Counted from the stretch's first letter, positions 45,676 to 55,232 are shown. The stretch: 64,000 nucleotides of DNA from JBBECE01 sp040881985 (GCA_040881985.1 JBBECE010000005.1:62001-126000), one strand, 5' to 3'. Notes: generated by a model from the sequence alone, not told the origin. Program-made: numbers and translations.

Positions 45676-46517
45676 TCGGCCAACGGCGCCCAATTGATGC
45701 CCCCGTCCCGGCTCTCGATGACTGGAATTGCCTCTGTCACCGCAAACAGATGCTGCGGGTCAGTCGGATCGACGGCGAGATGCAGAAATGCCCCCGCAAC
45801 CTGATCGCCCGCCAAGCCACTCCAGCTTCCCTCGCTTGCCGACCTGCGGAACAAGCCGTTCCCGACGTAATAGGCGTAAAGCGATCCGTCGGGGGCGACT
45901 TCGACCATTGTCACGGGAATGCCTTCAGGGCCAATACGCTGCCAGCTCTTTCCCGCGTCGAAGCTCACCCAAAGCCCCGTCGCTGTTCCGGCGTAGAGTT
46001 CCTCCGCCCGCTGCGCCGATGCCGCGAGATCGAACACGCGCTCCGGTCCCGGGCCTGCGACAATCCAGGTCTCCCCGCCGTCGCGGCTCGACTGGATTCC
46101 ACCATACAGACCGTACAAAGTCCGCGGGTCCGCGAGACTGATCGTCAGGGCGTGAAAGTCGACCGGACCGCCGACTCCGAGCGACATTTGCTCCCACGTC
46201 ACCCCCCCGTCCCGCGATACGATGAACCCCAAATTTCCGCCCCCCGCCGGATGGCCGCTGGCGTAAAGGAGGCCGGCGTCGGTTGGATGCGGGGTGAAGC
46301 CCATGTAGTCGCTGGTGTCGCTTGAGACGATTTCGGCGTTGCCGTCGCCCGTGGTCCGGTAGAGGCCCAAGTGGGTGGCGAGCAAAACCCGGCCAGCTTG
46401 GGTTGGATCGAACGCGATGCCGTGAATGTGAGCGACCTCGGCAATCGGAATGGAAAGCGCCGCTGCCGCTTGCATGCCAGAGATCACAAGCACGATAATT
46501 GCCGCAATCAGTCGCAT
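45672..46517 (-). CDS. BNR/sialidase-like repeat protein, exported
   Basis: A 281-residue protein starting MRLIAAIIVLVISGMQAAAA, a signal peptide. The start at 46517 was chosen because the long upstream extension has no signal and no coherent composition. The mature part has repeated SRDGGxTW-like Asp-box motifs (VSRDGGVTWEQM, SSRDGGETWIVA, SFDAGKSWQRI, ESRDGGINWAP) and an early HIHGIAFDP, the pattern of beta-propeller proteins called F510_1955-type glycosyl hydrolases. No catalytic proof exists. It is co-directional with the broken cytochrome c gene downstream, with which it overlaps. Confidence 0.8.
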   Translation of the reverse strand: MRLIAAIIVLVISGMQAAAALSIPIAEVAHIHGIAFDPTQAGRVLLATHLGLYRTTGDGNAEIVSSDTSDYMGFTPHPTDAGLLYASGHPAGGGNLGFIVSRDGGVTWEQMSLGVGGPVDFHALTISLADPRTLYGLYGGIQSSRDGGETWIVAGPGPERVFDLAASAQRAEELYAGTATGLWVSFDAGKSWQRIGPEGIPVTMVEVAPDGSLYAYYVGNGLFRRSASEGSWSGLAGDQVAGAFLHLAVDPTDPQHLFAVTEAIPVIESRDGGINWAPLAD

Positions 46518-46797
46518 TCGCGTTTCCCGAAGATACCCGGACGTTACGCAGCCCCGCCCCTGTCGACAAATCACGCCTCGAAGATTGCGCCGCGAGCCGG
46601 CTTGAAAGTCGAAAGCACTACCAGCCGGCGCTCGAACGGCGTAGCTGGAGGCGACGTTCGGGGCGTCCAACGGAACCGGCGGCGCCTTCATCTGAGCGTG
46701 GCCGGCCAATTTCTTTGGCTTACGATCAAGCAGATTTGAGACGATCGGGCCGCTTTGGTTACTGCGCAACGGGATTTGCGGCTAGCATGTCAGCCCA

Positions 46798-47685
46798 TTG
46801 AGTGAGCCCAAACCGCCTTCGGACCTCGACGTGAACCGCACCGGCATCGTCATCGCCGCTCTGATTTTCGCCCTCGGCATCGCCCTCGGCTATGGCTGGT
46901 ATGCGGCCACTCAGACTCAAGCGTCGCTCTCGACCGCCGAGATTCGCGCCATTGTCGACGAGGTACTCGGCGAGCGCGGCGCCATCCCGATGCAGACCGC
47001 CGGCGCGGCCGATCCCGAGGCGCTCCACCCGATCATCGAGAACTATCTTCTCGCCAATCCGCGCATCCTCGAGAAAATGTCGATCGCGCTCGACGCCGAG
47101 CTCGAGGCCGAGGATCGCGTCCGCTCGCAGGTCGCTCTGGCCTCGATGCAGGAGGAGCTCTATTCGGACCCCGATCATGTGGTCGTCGGCAACCCGGAGG
47201 GCGACGTCACTCTCGTCGAGCTGTTCGATTACAACTGCACCTACTGCCGGCAGACGGTCGCCGACCTGATCCAGCTCCTCGGCGAGGACCCGAACCTGCG
47301 ATTGATCCTCAAGGAGTTCCCGATCCTCTCCGAGGGTTCGGTCGAGGCGGCGCGGGTCGGCGTGCTGGTCGGCCAGAACGCTGTGGACTATTTCGAATTC
47401 TATACCCGCCTGTTTTCGTCGCGCGGCGCGGTTGACGGGCGAACGGCGCTCTCGACGGCAGGCGCGTTGGGGCTCAATCCGATCGATCTCGAGTTCCGGA
47501 TGAACGAGCCGTGGGTCGGTGCGGCCCTCGAGCGCGCCTATGGGCTCGCCCGGGCGCTCAACATTTCCGGCACCCCGACCTTCATTCTGGGCGACGAGAT
47601 CGTTCGCGGTGCCGTCGGGGTCGAGGTGCTTCGGGAAAAGATCGCCAACATGCGCGCTTGCGGGTCGACAGTCTGCGACGGCTAG
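46798..47685 (+). CDS. DsbA-family thiol:disulfide oxidoreductase
   Basis: A 295-residue protein with an N-terminal membrane anchor (IVIAALIFALGIALGYGWYAA, about 17-37) and a long helical linker. A thioredoxin-fold domain follows with the active site FDYNCTYCRQTV (CxxC) and the cis-Pro motif SGTPTFILGDEIV. It probably oxidises or isomerises disulfides in the periplasm. The start is uncertain: a TTG at 46798 gives a good N-terminus, and a GTG at 46831 is possible. It is followed by aroQ and acc genes, an order seen in rhizobia. Confidence 0.88.
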   Translation: MSEPKPPSDLDVNRTGIVIAALIFALGIALGYGWYAATQTQASLSTAEIRAIVDEVLGERGAIPMQTAGAADPEALHPIIENYLLANPRILEKMSIALDAELEAEDRVRSQVALASMQEELYSDPDHVVVGNPEGDVTLVELFDYNCTYCRQTVADLIQLLGEDPNLRLILKEFPILSEGSVEAARVGVLVGQNAVDYFEFYTRLFSSRGAVDGRTALSTAGALGLNPIDLEFRMNEPWVGAALERAYGLARALNISGTPTFILGDEIVRGAVGVEVLREKIANMRACGSTVCDG

Positions 47686-47777
47686 GGCTTTTGCCGCTTC
47701 AACCCTTTGCGTTTTGTCGGCTTTTCCTATAGTGGCGCATCCACGCCGGCCCCGGCCGGTCCAACGGGCTCACTGCG

Positions 47778-48218
47778 ATGGCCAAGCGAATCCACGTAAT
47801 CAACGGTCCCAATCTCAACATGCTCGGCAGCCGCGAGGCCGAAATCTACGGCACGGTAACGCTGAAGCAGATCGCCGACGCCTGCGCCGAGCACGCCAAG
47901 CGCCTCGGGCTGGAACTGGAATTCCACCAGACCAATTCGGAGGGCAAGCTGGTCGACCTGATCCAGGCGGCGCGCGGGGTCGCCGACGGGGTCGTGCTCA
48001 ATGCCGGGGCCTACACCCACACTTCGGTCGCGGTGCGCGATGCGATCGTCGCGGCCGGGGTGCCGGTCGTCGAGGTGCATCTCTCCAACATCTTCGCACG
48101 GGAGGAATTCCGCCATGTTTCGCACATATCCCCCGTCGCGGCCGGGCTGATTTGCGGTTTCGGGGCGACCGGCTATATCTTGGCGATCAACGCCCTGGCG
48201 GCCCGGCCCGCAAACTAG
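47778..48218 (+). CDS. aroQ: 3-dehydroquinate dehydratase, type II
   Basis: A 146-residue dodecameric shikimate-pathway enzyme that dehydrates 3-dehydroquinate. The signature VINGPNLNMLGSREAEIYG has the catalytic Tyr and Arg-region, and VLNAGAYTHTSVAVRDAI and VEVHLSNIFAREEFRHVSHIS are conserved with the catalytic His. It is upstream of accB, a common alphaproteobacterial arrangement. Confidence 0.96.
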   Translation: MAKRIHVINGPNLNMLGSREAEIYGTVTLKQIADACAEHAKRLGLELEFHQTNSEGKLVDLIQAARGVADGVVLNAGAYTHTSVAVRDAIVAAGVPVVEVHLSNIFAREEFRHVSHISPVAAGLICGFGATGYILAINALAARPAN

Positions 48219-48239
48219 AGGCGCGGGGAGGAGGGCGCG

Positions 48240-48707
48240 ATGGCCAAGGGTTTTCCGATCGACCACGATCTGATCCGCGAGCTAGCCGCGCTCCTCAACG
48301 AGGAAAATCTTACCGAGATCGAGATCGAGCGGGACAATTTCCGCATTCGCGTCAGCCGCTCGACCCACACGCAGACCATTCAGGTCGCGGCGCCCGCTCC
48401 GGTCCCGGGCCATTCCGCCCCCGGCGCGCCAGTGCCGGCCGCCACGCCCGGTGAGGGCGACCTCTCGGCCCACCCCGGCACCCTCACCTCGCCGATGGTC
48501 GGCACGGCCTATCGCTCGCCCGAGCCCGGCGCGGCGCCGTTCGTCGAAGTCGGGGCCCAGGTGACGGAAGGCCAGACCGTCCTCATCATCGAAGCGATGA
48601 AGACGATGAATCAGATTCCGGCGCACCGCGCCGGCAAGATCACCCGGATTCTCGTCGAGGACTCCCAGCCGGTCGAATTCGGCGAACCGCTGGCCGTCAT
48701 CGAGTAA
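48240..48707 (+). CDS. accB: Biotin carboxyl carrier protein of acetyl-CoA carboxylase
   Basis: A 155-residue protein that carries biotin between AccC and the carboxyltransferase in fatty-acid initiation. The biotinylated Lys is in IIEAMKTMNQI (about residue 121). A Pro/Ala-rich linker separates the N-terminal helix from the biotinyl domain. The stop overlaps the accC start (TAATG), so the two are coupled. Confidence 0.96.
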   Translation: MAKGFPIDHDLIRELAALLNEENLTEIEIERDNFRIRVSRSTHTQTIQVAAPAPVPGHSAPGAPVPAATPGEGDLSAHPGTLTSPMVGTAYRSPEPGAAPFVEVGAQVTEGQTVLIIEAMKTMNQIPAHRAGKITRILVEDSQPVEFGEPLAVIE

Positions 48708-50047
48708 TGTTCCAGAAAGTCCTCATTGCCAACCGGGGCGAGATTGCGCTCAGGATTTTGCGCGCCTGCAAGGAGCTCGGCATCCAGACCGTCGCCGTGC
48801 ATTCGACCGCCGACGCCAACGCCATGCATGTGCGGCTGGCCGACGAAAGCGTCTGCATCGGCCCGCCGCCCGCCAAGGACAGCTACCTGAACATCCCCTC
48901 GATCCTCGCCGCCTGCGAGATCACCGGCGCCGACGCGGTGCATCCGGGTTACGGGTTCCTCAGCGAGAACGCGCGTTTTGCCCGCATCCTCGCCGAGCAT
49001 AAGATCGCCTTCGTCGGACCCTCCGCCCACCACATCGAAATCATGGGCGACAAGATCGAGGCCAAGCGTACCGCCGAAAAACTCGGCATCCCGGTGGTGC
49101 CCGGCTCGGCCGGCGCAGTGACCTCGGAGACGGAAGCCAGGGCGGCCGCCAAACAGATCGGCTATCCGGTCCTTATCAAGGCGTCGGCCGGAGGCGGCGG
49201 GCGCGGCATGAAGCTCGCGCGCTCGGAAAGCGAGGTCGCGATCGCCTGGTCGACCGCCCGCTCGGAAGCCAAAGCCGCCTTTGGCGACGACGCGGTCTAT
49301 ATGGAGAAATATCTCGCCAAGCCGCGCCATATCGAAATCCAGGTGATCGGCGACGGCAAAATCGCCATCCATCTCGGCGATCGCGACTGTTCGCTGCAGC
49401 GCCGCCACCAAAAGGTCTGGGAGGAGGCAACCTCGCCGGCGATCACCCCGGAACAGCGCAACCAGATCGGCACGACCGTCGCCAGGGCGATGACCAAGCT
49501 CGGCTATTCGGGGGCCGGCACGGTCGAGTTCCTGTACGAGGACGGCAAGTTCTATTTCATCGAGATGAACACCCGCCTGCAGGTCGAGCACCCGGTCACC
49601 GAGCGGATCACCAACATCGACATCGTTTACGAGCAGATCAGGGTCGCCTCGGGCGAGCCGCTATCGATCAAGCAGAAGGAAGTCACCTTCTGGGGCCATG
49701 CAATCGAGGTCAGGATCAATGCCGAGGATCCGCGCACCTTCATCCCCTCGCCCGGCCGCATCACCTACTATCATCCGGCCGGCGGGGTCGGGGTGCGGGT
49801 CGATTCGGCGGTCTATCAGGGCTACGAGATCCCGCCCTATTACGACAGCCTGATCGGCAAGCTGATTGTCCACGGACGGACCCGGCCCGAATGCCTGCAA
49901 CGCCTGAAGCGGGCGCTCGACGAGTTCATCGTCGATGGCATTTCAACGACGCTGCCTCTGTTCCGGCGGCTGATCCGCGAGCCCGACATCATCGCCGGCA
50001 ATTACGATATTCACTGGCTGGAGAATTATCTCGCCAGGGGCGAGTAG
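48707..50047 (+). CDS. accC: Biotin carboxylase subunit of acetyl-CoA carboxylase
   Basis: A 446-residue ATP-grasp enzyme that carboxylates biotin on AccB. Typical motifs are MFQKVLIANRGEIALRILRA, the glycine-rich ATP loop SAGGGGRGMK, FIEMNTRLQVEHPVTE, and the C-terminal RINAEDPRTFIPSPG. Size and order are normal. It is the last gene of the aroQ-accB-accC group. Confidence 0.97.
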   Translation: MFQKVLIANRGEIALRILRACKELGIQTVAVHSTADANAMHVRLADESVCIGPPPAKDSYLNIPSILAACEITGADAVHPGYGFLSENARFARILAEHKIAFVGPSAHHIEIMGDKIEAKRTAEKLGIPVVPGSAGAVTSETEARAAAKQIGYPVLIKASAGGGGRGMKLARSESEVAIAWSTARSEAKAAFGDDAVYMEKYLAKPRHIEIQVIGDGKIAIHLGDRDCSLQRRHQKVWEEATSPAITPEQRNQIGTTVARAMTKLGYSGAGTVEFLYEDGKFYFIEMNTRLQVEHPVTERITNIDIVYEQIRVASGEPLSIKQKEVTFWGHAIEVRINAEDPRTFIPSPGRITYYHPAGGVGVRVDSAVYQGYEIPPYYDSLIGKLIVHGRTRPECLQRLKRALDEFIVDGISTTLPLFRRLIREPDIIAGNYDIHWLENYLARGE

Positions 50048-50085
50048 GCCCCCTCCCCACAGGGGGCGGGGGAATTCCGGGTCGC

Positions 50086-52638
50086 CTACCCCACATTCCT
50101 CAGATACTGCGCCGGACGCGTCGACAGCGCGCTCCAGGTGGTGATCGCGCCGGTCGCGATCGTCAGCGCGACCGCGCCGATAAGCACCGCCAGCACCAAT
50201 ACCGGATCGATCCCGAAGCCGACATCGAGCAGTCGCAAGGTGATCGACCAGGCGCCGGCAATCCCGACAAACGTCGCGATCAAGGCGGCGAACGCGCCGA
50301 GCAGCGCGTACTCGACCGCAAAGACCGTGACGACTTCCGCCCGGGTCGCGCCCAGCACTTTGCTGACGATCGCGTCGGCCTCGCGCTGCTTGCGCCCGGC
50401 GGCCATGGTGCCCGCGAGCACCAGAACGCCGTTGACGACCGCCAGTCCGCCGACGATGTTCACCGCGACCCCGAGCTGGTTCAAGAGGTCCGCCGCCTGG
50501 TTGAGGCCCTCGCCCACCGGGATGAAGGTGAGTTCGGGGAATTCCCGCGCCAGCGCCCGCTCGACCGTCTGCTCGTCGCCCTCGGTTATCTTGATGGTCG
50601 CGAGCCAGCTCTCGGGGAAGGCGTCGAGAGCATGCGGGGAAAACGTGACCAGGAAGTTCAGCCCGTTGCGGAACTGGTAATCGCGGAAACTGGCGATCCG
50701 CGCCTCGATCTTCTCGCCGAGCACGGTCAGCTCCAGCGTGTCGCCGATCTTCAGCCCGAGACCGTCGCGGGCTCGCGTTCTGAGCGAGACGAGCGGCGGG
50801 CCGTCATAGTCGCTCGGCCACCATTGGCCCTCGACGACACTCGTTTGCTCCGGCAAGTCGGTCGCCCAGGTCACCGGGATTTCGCCGTCGAGCATGAACA
50901 CGAGCTCTTCGTCGATATTGATGAACTGGTCCGAGGGAATTCCGCGCACCTGGGTGATGGCGGCGCGCATCATCGGGCTCGAGCGGAAGGTGGTGAGCAT
51001 GCCGGTTGCGTCGAGGAACGCCTTCAGTTCGGGAATCTCGTCTTCGAACAGGTCGGTGGTGACGAAGGTCGGCGCGTCCTGCTGCACCTCGCCGACGAGT
51101 TGGGAATGAAGATTGTTGTCGAGAATGACGATCACCAGCAGCATGGCGAGACCCAGCCCCAGCGACAGGACGACGGCGGGGGCCGGCGAGCCGGGCCGGC
51201 AAATGCCGCGAAAGGCGTTGCGCAGCATCGCGTTCGGTAGCGCCGGCAGCGCCCTCAGCCCGCGCTGTAGCAAAGCGGCGGCGGCGCGCAACAGCACAAA
51301 GGTGGCGGTCACGCCCGCCGCGTACCAGAGCACGAGGTTGAGGTCCTGCGTCGTTATCACCGCGAGAGCGAACATGCCAAGTCCGGCAACGGCGAGCGGG
51401 ATCAGGACGCCCGGGGTCAGATATTCGCGCGCCGGCAGCGCCTCGATGCGGGCCCCGACGCTGCGGAAGAGGATCGCCGGCCTGAGCTTTCTGGCGCTCA
51501 CCAGCGGCAGATACGAGAAGGCGAAGGCGGCCAGGACCCCGAATCCGGTCGCCACCAGCAGCGAGGGCGCATCGACCGAGGGCGGCAGGTCGACGCCCAG
51601 GATCGGCCCGAGGATCGGCAGCGCCGCAAGCGTCGAGACGGCGCCGAGGGCGAGCCCGATCGCAATCCCGACCAGCGACATGATCCCGACCTGGGTGAAG
51701 ATATGCACGAGGATGCGCGGCCCCGTGGCCCCGAGGCTGCGCAGCGTCGCGATCGAGCGCTGTCGCTCGGCAATGTAGGCCGAGACGGCATTTGAAATGC
51801 CGACCCCGCCGACAAGCAGCGAGGAAAGCCCGACGATCAACAGGAACCGCACGAAGCGGTCGTAGAATCGCGACAGCGTACCGGCGGCGTCATAAGGCGT
51901 GCGCAGCGTCCAGCCGGTATCGCCGGCAAGATGCGCCTGCACCACCGGCGCCGCGTCTTGATAGGTGCCCTCGAAGAGCCTGATCTTGTAGCGGTGCTCG
52001 GTTAAGAGCCCCGGCAACGGCAGCCGCGCGTCGGGGCCGATATCCACCGCATCGAGGGCGATGATCGTCGTCAGCCCGAGATGGAAGCCCCGCACCGCGC
52101 CGTCGGGCACCGACGTCAGCAGGCCCCTCACCTCGAACCGGGTCTCCCCGATGGTGAAATGGCCGCCAAACTCGATGCCGAGGCGGTCGAGCAGCACCGG
52201 GTCGATGATCGCGCCATGCACGCCGTCCACCTCGCCGAGCAGCGCTATCGGCCTTTCGCCCGCCGCAAGTTGCGGACTGCGCACCCGGCCGAACAACGGG
52301 TAGTTGCCGTTGACGCCCAGTATATCGAGAAAAATGCTGTTCTCCCCGGCGCGGCCGCGGGCGTTGGTGTCGACCGTCTCGGCGAGCGTGCCGAGGCTCA
52401 TGAGATAGGCGAGCTCCTCTTCATTGGCGCGCCGGTCGGAGCGCGCCACTTCGATGTCGCCGCCCAGCAGCGTCGAGGCATCGCGGATGATTGTGGCGTG
52501 CAGCGCCGCCCCGACCGAGCCGACCGCGGCGATGGTGCCGGTGCCGAGCGCCAGGCATCCGAGCAGGACGCCGAATCGGCGCAGGTCCCCCCGCAGGTCG
52601 ACGAGCGCCACTCGCATCCAGCTCAGCAGGCGGCTCAT
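50086..52638 (-). CDS. ABC transporter permease (FtsX/LolC-like, large)
   Basis: An 850-residue permease of the MacB/FtsX type, with an N-terminal helix (about 19-45) and two FtsX domains with clusters of transmembrane segments (about 255-410 and 730-845). Large periplasmic parts lie between them. The motif YIAERQRSIATLRSLGATG and the similar EADAIVSKVLGATRAEVV are the coupling loops to the ATPase. The duplication of the permease resembles the YbbP-like subgroup of exporters. The ATPase gene is coupled upstream by an ATGA overlap. Cargo is unknown; lipids or hydrophobic compounds are possible. Confidence 0.88.
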   Translation of the reverse strand: MSRLLSWMRVALVDLRGDLRRFGVLLGCLALGTGTIAAVGSVGAALHATIIRDASTLLGGDIEVARSDRRANEEELAYLMSLGTLAETVDTNARGRAGENSIFLDILGVNGNYPLFGRVRSPQLAAGERPIALLGEVDGVHGAIIDPVLLDRLGIEFGGHFTIGETRFEVRGLLTSVPDGAVRGFHLGLTTIIALDAVDIGPDARLPLPGLLTEHRYKIRLFEGTYQDAAPVVQAHLAGDTGWTLRTPYDAAGTLSRFYDRFVRFLLIVGLSSLLVGGVGISNAVSAYIAERQRSIATLRSLGATGPRILVHIFTQVGIMSLVGIAIGLALGAVSTLAALPILGPILGVDLPPSVDAPSLLVATGFGVLAAFAFSYLPLVSARKLRPAILFRSVGARIEALPAREYLTPGVLIPLAVAGLGMFALAVITTQDLNLVLWYAAGVTATFVLLRAAAALLQRGLRALPALPNAMLRNAFRGICRPGSPAPAVVLSLGLGLAMLLVIVILDNNLHSQLVGEVQQDAPTFVTTDLFEDEIPELKAFLDATGMLTTFRSSPMMRAAITQVRGIPSDQFINIDEELVFMLDGEIPVTWATDLPEQTSVVEGQWWPSDYDGPPLVSLRTRARDGLGLKIGDTLELTVLGEKIEARIASFRDYQFRNGLNFLVTFSPHALDAFPESWLATIKITEGDEQTVERALAREFPELTFIPVGEGLNQAADLLNQLGVAVNIVGGLAVVNGVLVLAGTMAAGRKQREADAIVSKVLGATRAEVVTVFAVEYALLGAFAALIATFVGIAGAWSITLRLLDVGFGIDPVLVLAVLIGAVALTIATGAITTWSALSTRPAQYLRNVG

Positions 52639-53339
52639 GCGGTGGCGGCCTCGAGGCTGCCCGTCAGGCGGCCGTGGTTCAAGGTCAGCCTGCGGTCGGC
52701 TCTCGCCGCGATCGAGCGATCATGGGTGATCAGCAGGATCGCCGTGCCTTTCCGGCGCGCCAGGTCGAACATCGTCTCGATGACCCTGGCACCGGTGTCC
52801 TGGTCGAGGTTGCCGGTCGGCTCGTCGGCCAAGATCAGCCGCGGGCCGGTCACCATGGCTCGGGCGATGCCGACGCGCTGTTGCTCGCCGCCCGAGAGCG
52901 CGCTCGGCAGGTGGGTCAGCCGGTCGCCGAGCCCCACCTCGAGCAGCGCCTCTTCCGCCGCCTGCCGGATGTCCCCGATCGGGCGTCCCGTTTCGGCGAT
53001 TTCGAGGGCGAGGCTGACGTTTTCGAGCGCCGTCATCGACGGAATGAGATGGAAGTTCTGGAAGAGAATGCCGAGATTGAGCCGCCGGAACACCGCCAGC
53101 GCATCCTCGTTGATGGCGGTAATGTCTTCGCCGGCGACCACCACCTTACCCGTCGTCGCCCGCTCCAGCCCGCCGAGCACCATCAGCAGCGACGTCTTGC
53201 CGCTGCCAGAGGGGCCGACCACGGCAACGACCTCTCCCCCATTCATCCGCATGTCGATATCCTTGAGGATATGCAGGCGCGACTTTCCGGACATCAGCTC
53301 GAGATTGAGCTTTGCGATTTCGATGACGGGGACGGACAC
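52635..53339 (-). CDS. ABC transporter ATP-binding protein (LolD/YbbA-like)
   Basis: A 234-residue ATPase with Walker A GPSGSGKTSL, signature LSGGEQQRVGIARA, Walker B LILADEPTGNLDQDTG and the switch His in LLITHD. The family drives MacB-type mechanotransmission. It is translationally coupled to the permease gene downstream and divergent from aat. Confidence 0.92.
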   Translation of the reverse strand: MSVPVIEIAKLNLELMSGKSRLHILKDIDMRMNGGEVVAVVGPSGSGKTSLLMVLGGLERATTGKVVVAGEDITAINEDALAVFRRLNLGILFQNFHLIPSMTALENVSLALEIAETGRPIGDIRQAAEEALLEVGLGDRLTHLPSALSGGEQQRVGIARAMVTGPRLILADEPTGNLDQDTGARVIETMFDLARRKGTAILLITHDRSIAARADRRLTLNHGRLTGSLEAATA

Positions 53340-53458
53340 GGACGGGAAACTCGCTCTGGCGGCGGCTCGAATTGGCCCTTCTTAAGCGATATTTTCCGCA
53401 TGCTGGCAATACCGGTCGTTACGCCGCTATGCTTTGTCCGCAGGAAGGCCAAGCGCCC

Positions 53459-54109
53459 GTGACCCGGAATGCCGACCCGTTCGCCCTGGAGCTGACCCCC
53501 GAGCTGGTGCTCAGGGCCTATGCGCATGGCATCTTCCCGATGGCCGAGGGCGCCAGGTCGAAGGACCTGTTCTGGGTCGATCCCGACCGGCGCGGGGTCA
53601 TCCCCCTTGACGGGCTCCACATTTCCCGGTCGCTGCGAAAGGCGCTGAAGAGCACGGCCTGGACGGTAAATATCGACACCGATTTCGCCCGCGTGATCCG
53701 TGCCTGCGCCAGCAAGGGCACCGGCCGCAAGGAAACCTGGATCAATGCCGGGATCGTCGCGGCCTATTCAGAACTCTTCCGGCTCGGCCATTGCCACACG
53801 GTCGAGGTCCGGGACGGCGGCGCGCTGGTCGGCGGGCTTTACGGGCTCGTGCTTGGCGGCGCGTTTTTCGGCGAATCGATGTTCCACACCCAAACCGGCG
53901 CTTCAAAAGTGGCGCTCGTGCATCTGGTCGAACGGCTCAAGGCGGGAGGCTTCACCCTCCTCGACACCCAGTTCATGACCGACCATCTGCGCTCGCTCGG
54001 CGGAATCGAGATTTCGCGGGCCGCCTATCGTCAAAAGTTGAAGGCGGCACTGAAGCTCAAGGCGGACTTTTTCGCGATCGATACCCCTACCTTCCCGGCT
54101 GCTCCATGA
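53459..54109 (+). CDS. aat: Leucyl/phenylalanyl-tRNA-protein transferase
   Basis: A 216-residue N-end rule enzyme that adds Leu or Phe to proteins with N-terminal Lys or Arg and so marks them for ClpAP. The conserved HGIFPMAEG and WINAGIVAAYSELFRLGHCHTVEV blocks and GLYGLVLGGAFFGESMFH are clear. The GTG at 53459 behind AGGAAGG was chosen; an in-frame ATG at 53429 is an alternative. It converges with, and overlaps by 23 bases, the YciI-like gene on the other strand. Confidence 0.93.
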   Translation: MTRNADPFALELTPELVLRAYAHGIFPMAEGARSKDLFWVDPDRRGVIPLDGLHISRSLRKALKSTAWTVNIDTDFARVIRACASKGTGRKETWINAGIVAAYSELFRLGHCHTVEVRDGGALVGGLYGLVLGGAFFGESMFHTQTGASKVALVHLVERLKAGGFTLLDTQFMTDHLRSLGGIEISRAAYRQKLKAALKLKADFFAIDTPTFPAAP

Positions 54110-54455
54110 TCTGACGGACTTCGGTTACCCCTTCCCAACCGGGCCAATGCTGCTTGTGCAGGCCCATGAAGCGGGTCGCCCATTTGACCGCCTCTTCCCT
54201 CGACTGCACATTGTAGACCGCGTAGCCACCGATGACTTCCTTGGCTTCGGTGAAGGGCCCGTCGGTCACGGTGAGCTCGCCGTCGGCGAGCCGCACACTG
54301 GCGCCCATCGCCGACGGCAGAAGCCCGCCGGTCTCGACGAAGACGCCGGCCTGCATCGCTTCCATGCCGAGTTCGGCGATGGCCTGCATCAAGGATGGCG
54401 GGGGCGGTCCGGCGCGGTGAGATTCGGCGGACTTGACCATCGTCATGAATTTCAT
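54087..54455 (-). CDS. YciI-like (DGPF-domain) protein
   Basis: A 122-residue dimeric alpha/beta-barrel-type protein. It has the signature TDGPFTEAKEVIGGYAVYNV (DGPFxEAKE), found in a family next to extracytoplasmic sigma factors or ArsR regulators and of unknown activity. It is the distal gene of a leftward group that begins with an ArsR-type regulator. It follows a decayed dehydrogenase fragment. Confidence 0.85.
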   Translation of the reverse strand: MKFMTMVKSAESHRAGPPPPSLMQAIAELGMEAMQAGVFVETGGLLPSAMGASVRLADGELTVTDGPFTEAKEVIGGYAVYNVQSREEAVKWATRFMGLHKQHWPGWEGVTEVRQIMEQPGR

Positions 54456-54582
54456 TTGCTCTCTCCTGATCGCTCCGTAGGGGCGAGCCTGCGCCGCTCT
54501 GTTACCCGGGACAAGGCTCTACCAAACAGTCGAACGCGGTGGCCCAAAATCGACAGGGGACCGCGGGTTTTTTGCGTTCGGT

Positions 54583-54754
54583 CGGCGATCTTGATCGCAA
54601 CCTCGGCCTGGCCGTCGTTGGTGCGAATCTCCCTGGAAACCTTTTCGAGCTTTGCCGCGGTCCGGCCCGCCAGAATCACGTTCGCTCCCTGCCGGGCAAA
54701 GCCGCGGGCCACCACCCCGCCGACCACTCCGCTGGCGGCATGGACCCATGTCGG
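54583..54754 (-). pseudogene. Remnant of a short-chain dehydrogenase (SDR)
   Basis: A 57-residue frame without a proper start or C-terminus reads WVHAASGVVGGVVARGFARQ, then GANVILAGRTAAKLEKVSRE and NDGQAEVAIKIADR. This is the nucleotide-binding half of a classical SDR (GxxxGxG region with one substitution and the AGR motif). The catalytic YxxxK part is missing. It lies between two intact genes of the ArsR/AHSA1 cassette, so the gene has decayed. Confidence 0.6.
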
Positions 54755-54764
54755 GCGCTTCTCC

Positions 54765-55232
54765 CTAGTGCGGATGCTTCCGCAGTTCGGCGAGCAGGTC
54801 GTCGAACCTGTCGAAAGCGCTCGACCAGCCGCCCTGATGGCCGTCGCGGCTTTGGCGCGAGCTGAACGGCGTCTGTCGGAAGTGCATGCGGGTTTTCTCG
54901 CCCAGATCCTCAAACCGGATGTTGACCAGCGTCTCCATGCCGCCGTCCCAGGCGAAGGTGTAAGCCATCAGTTCGGGCGCCTTGATCTCCTTGAAGATTC
55001 CGCCCTGCCAAAGCTCCTCTTTGCCGTCGGGCGACCTGAGGCAGGCGCGCCAGGCGCCGCCGACGCGCGGGTCGGCTTGCCAACTGACCGCCGGGTGCTC
55101 GCGCGGACCCATCCATTTGAGGGCGTGGGCCGGATCGGTCCAGGCCTTCCAGACGAGCGCCCGCGGCGCGTCGAACATGCGGGTGATGACCAGCGCCCGG
55201 TCGTCGGCCGCCAGTGCCTCGCCGGCGTTCAA
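54765..55232 (-). CDS. AHSA1/SRPBCC-domain protein (second of two)
   Basis: A 155-residue protein with a START-like Activator-of-Hsp90 domain, recognised by ITRMFDAPRALVWKAWTDPA, the DPRVGGAWRA turn and the C-terminal GGWSSAFDRFDDLLAEL helix. Family members bind hydrophobic ligands. Its ATG overlaps the stop of the previous gene (ATGA), so they are coupled. Confidence 0.88.
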   Translation of the reverse strand: MNAGEALAADDRALVITRMFDAPRALVWKAWTDPAHALKWMGPREHPAVSWQADPRVGGAWRACLRSPDGKEELWQGGIFKEIKAPELMAYTFAWDGGMETLVNIRFEDLGEKTRMHFRQTPFSSRQSRDGHQGGWSSAFDRFDDLLAELRKHPH

